Origin: Campylobacterales bacterium
GTDB taxonomy: Bacteria > Campylobacterota > Campylobacteria > Campylobacterales > Sulfurimonadaceae
Assembly: GCA_024280035.1 (NCBI GenBank)
Contig: JAJRQV010000087.1
Location: 1-64,000 of the forward strand
DNA length: 64,000 nucleotides
Reading direction: 5' to 3'
The translations under genes and the position numbers were made by a program. This document shows positions 63,352 to 64,000 of the stretch, in pieces. Position 1 is the stretch's first letter. Every line of letters starts with the position of its first letter. Below the pieces are notes generated by a model that was given only the letters and a program-made list of their open reading frames with translations, was not told the origin of the DNA and searched no databases.

Positions 63352-64000
63352 CTACGAGGAGCAGCTAACATGAGATATTCCCGCAATTTCAAAGACCTCA
63401 GATGGCTTCAGGCTATAATATTTTTTCTCAATATCTTTAGACTGTTCATCATATGGTTTTATCATGATTGCTTGCATCTCTTTAATCAAAGAATAATCTC
63501 CCGTAGTGGCTTGCTCATATGCGGGTACAAGAAACCACTCTCGTAAACTATATTTTGGATTAACAAGTTTCATAACTCTAGAGAGCTCCTCACGAGATTC
63601 AGGTGAAAAAGCCTTTACTTTTATAAGTGATTTCCATTTTATAAACCACGCTGACCAACTTTTTAGGATTTCTTCATTTACAGCGTTCTTATAGAAGCTT
63701 TTTGTAAGCGCTTTCATATCCTCAGGTATTTCTGATAATTCACGAAAAAAGATAGTGTAATCAACAGAAGTTTGCACCATAAGTGTTTTGAGTGCATTAA
63801 ACAATACTTCGTCAAAACGGTCAAGTCCAAGCTTAGACACCCACATCTTTTTCATTTGTTCTTCCATCACCTTAGAAAAGCCTTTTTTAATCTCCTCTAG
63901 CTCTTGTAGATGCTTCTGATGCGACATTAACAAGGGTTGTAAAGCCATACAAAACGTATGGAAGTTACGTTCCGCTGCAAGGGGTTGATTTAAAAATGCG
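63352..64000 (-). CDS. selO: SelO/YdiU protein adenylyltransferase, C-terminal part (partial)
   Basis: The ORF begins beyond the right window edge; the frame is open to base 64000. Seen here are ~215 C-terminal residues: AAERNFHTFC, NPKYSLREWFLVPAYEQA, GDYSLIKEMQ, PYDEQS and the terminal SCSS that matches the SelO family tail. SelO transfers AMP to Ser/Thr/Tyr of proteins. The catalytic kinase-like core is outside the window. Confidence 0.8.
   Translation of the reverse strand, partial: AFLNQPLAAERNFHTFCMALQPLLMSHQKHLQELEEIKKGFSKVMEEQMKKMWVSKLGLDRFDEVLFNALKTLMVQTSVDYTIFFRELSEIPEDMKALTKSFYKNAVNEEILKSWSAWFIKWKSLIKVKAFSPESREELSRVMKLVNPKYSLREWFLVPAYEQATTGDYSLIKEMQAIMIKPYDEQSKDIEKKYYSLKPSEVFEIAGISHVSCSS

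Overview
The window is a low-GC chromosomal segment that most resembles a free-living Campylobacterota (epsilonproteobacterial) bacterium of the Sulfurimonas/Arcobacter kind. The clues are NapG/NapH/NapL-type nitrate-reductase accessory proteins, a small cytochrome c553, a glutaminyl-tRNA synthetase with a YqeY-like tail, DUF808 and DUF819 membrane proteins and strongly A/T-biased codons. This placement is inference from gene content; no rRNA, tRNA or CRISPR was recognised.

Layout. 1-5918: response regulator (partial), dgkA, a five-haem cytochrome c, a fatty acid desaturase and an orphan napG-napH-napL set. 6105-11335: a MerR regulator with a palindromic operator, a three-domain LplT-PlsC-acyl-ACP-synthetase fusion (Aas) and an acid-ceramidase-like Ntn hydrolase, probably one lipid-recycling operon. 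11573-16729: a DUF695-RraB protein, then a porin with a Fur-box-flanked promoter, an FMN-binding lipoprotein-sized protein, two small paralogous membrane proteins and ApbE, which looks like an iron-regulated extracytoplasmic flavin electron-transfer cassette. 16758-26153: coiled-coil membrane protein, split SWIM/SNF2 ATPase, alpha/beta hydrolase, YHS lipoprotein, DUF420-like protein, parvulin and cytochrome c553. 26338-29033: a Gly/Ser/His/Cys-rich small peptide divergent from an HPr-kinase-like protein, a PqqD-like protein and a nucleotidyltransferase. 29014-38712: a complete beta-oxidation operon (acyl-CoA ligase, thiolase, FadJ-type enzyme, FadE) ending in an acyltransferase-hydrolase fusion. 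38861-47245: sugar-phosphate mutarotase, MoaB/CinA-like protein, metallophosphoesterase, a murein-recycling set (amidase, DUF819, L-Ala-D/L-Glu epimerase), EAL-HDOD protein, methyltransferase and DUF808. 47358-51613: TolC-HlyD-FtsX-ABC ATPase exporter with a nonsense codon in tolC. 51756-64000: PEP synthase, SpoIIAA-like protein, MBL/beta-CASP protein, LOG protein, HAD phosphatase, Sel1-phospholipase A, endonuclease VII-like protein, GlnRS, a broken lipoprotein and the 3' end of selO.

Two themes stand out. One is lipid turnover: desaturase, Aas, amidase, beta-oxidation, PldA and DgkA. The other is that at least nine otherwise well-conserved genes are broken by a single lesion: in-frame TAG, TAA or TGA codons, or one-base deletions in homopolymers. 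Reading across each lesion restores a family-like sequence and length. This is either real gene decay, phase variation or recoding, or an error-rich assembly, and it should be settled before the interrupted genes are interpreted.

The best candidates for an undescribed system are the kinase/PqqD/nucleotidyltransferase cassette with its divergent Ser-run peptide (26338-29033) and the Fur-controlled porin/FMN-bind/paired-membrane-protein/ApbE cassette (12756-16729).
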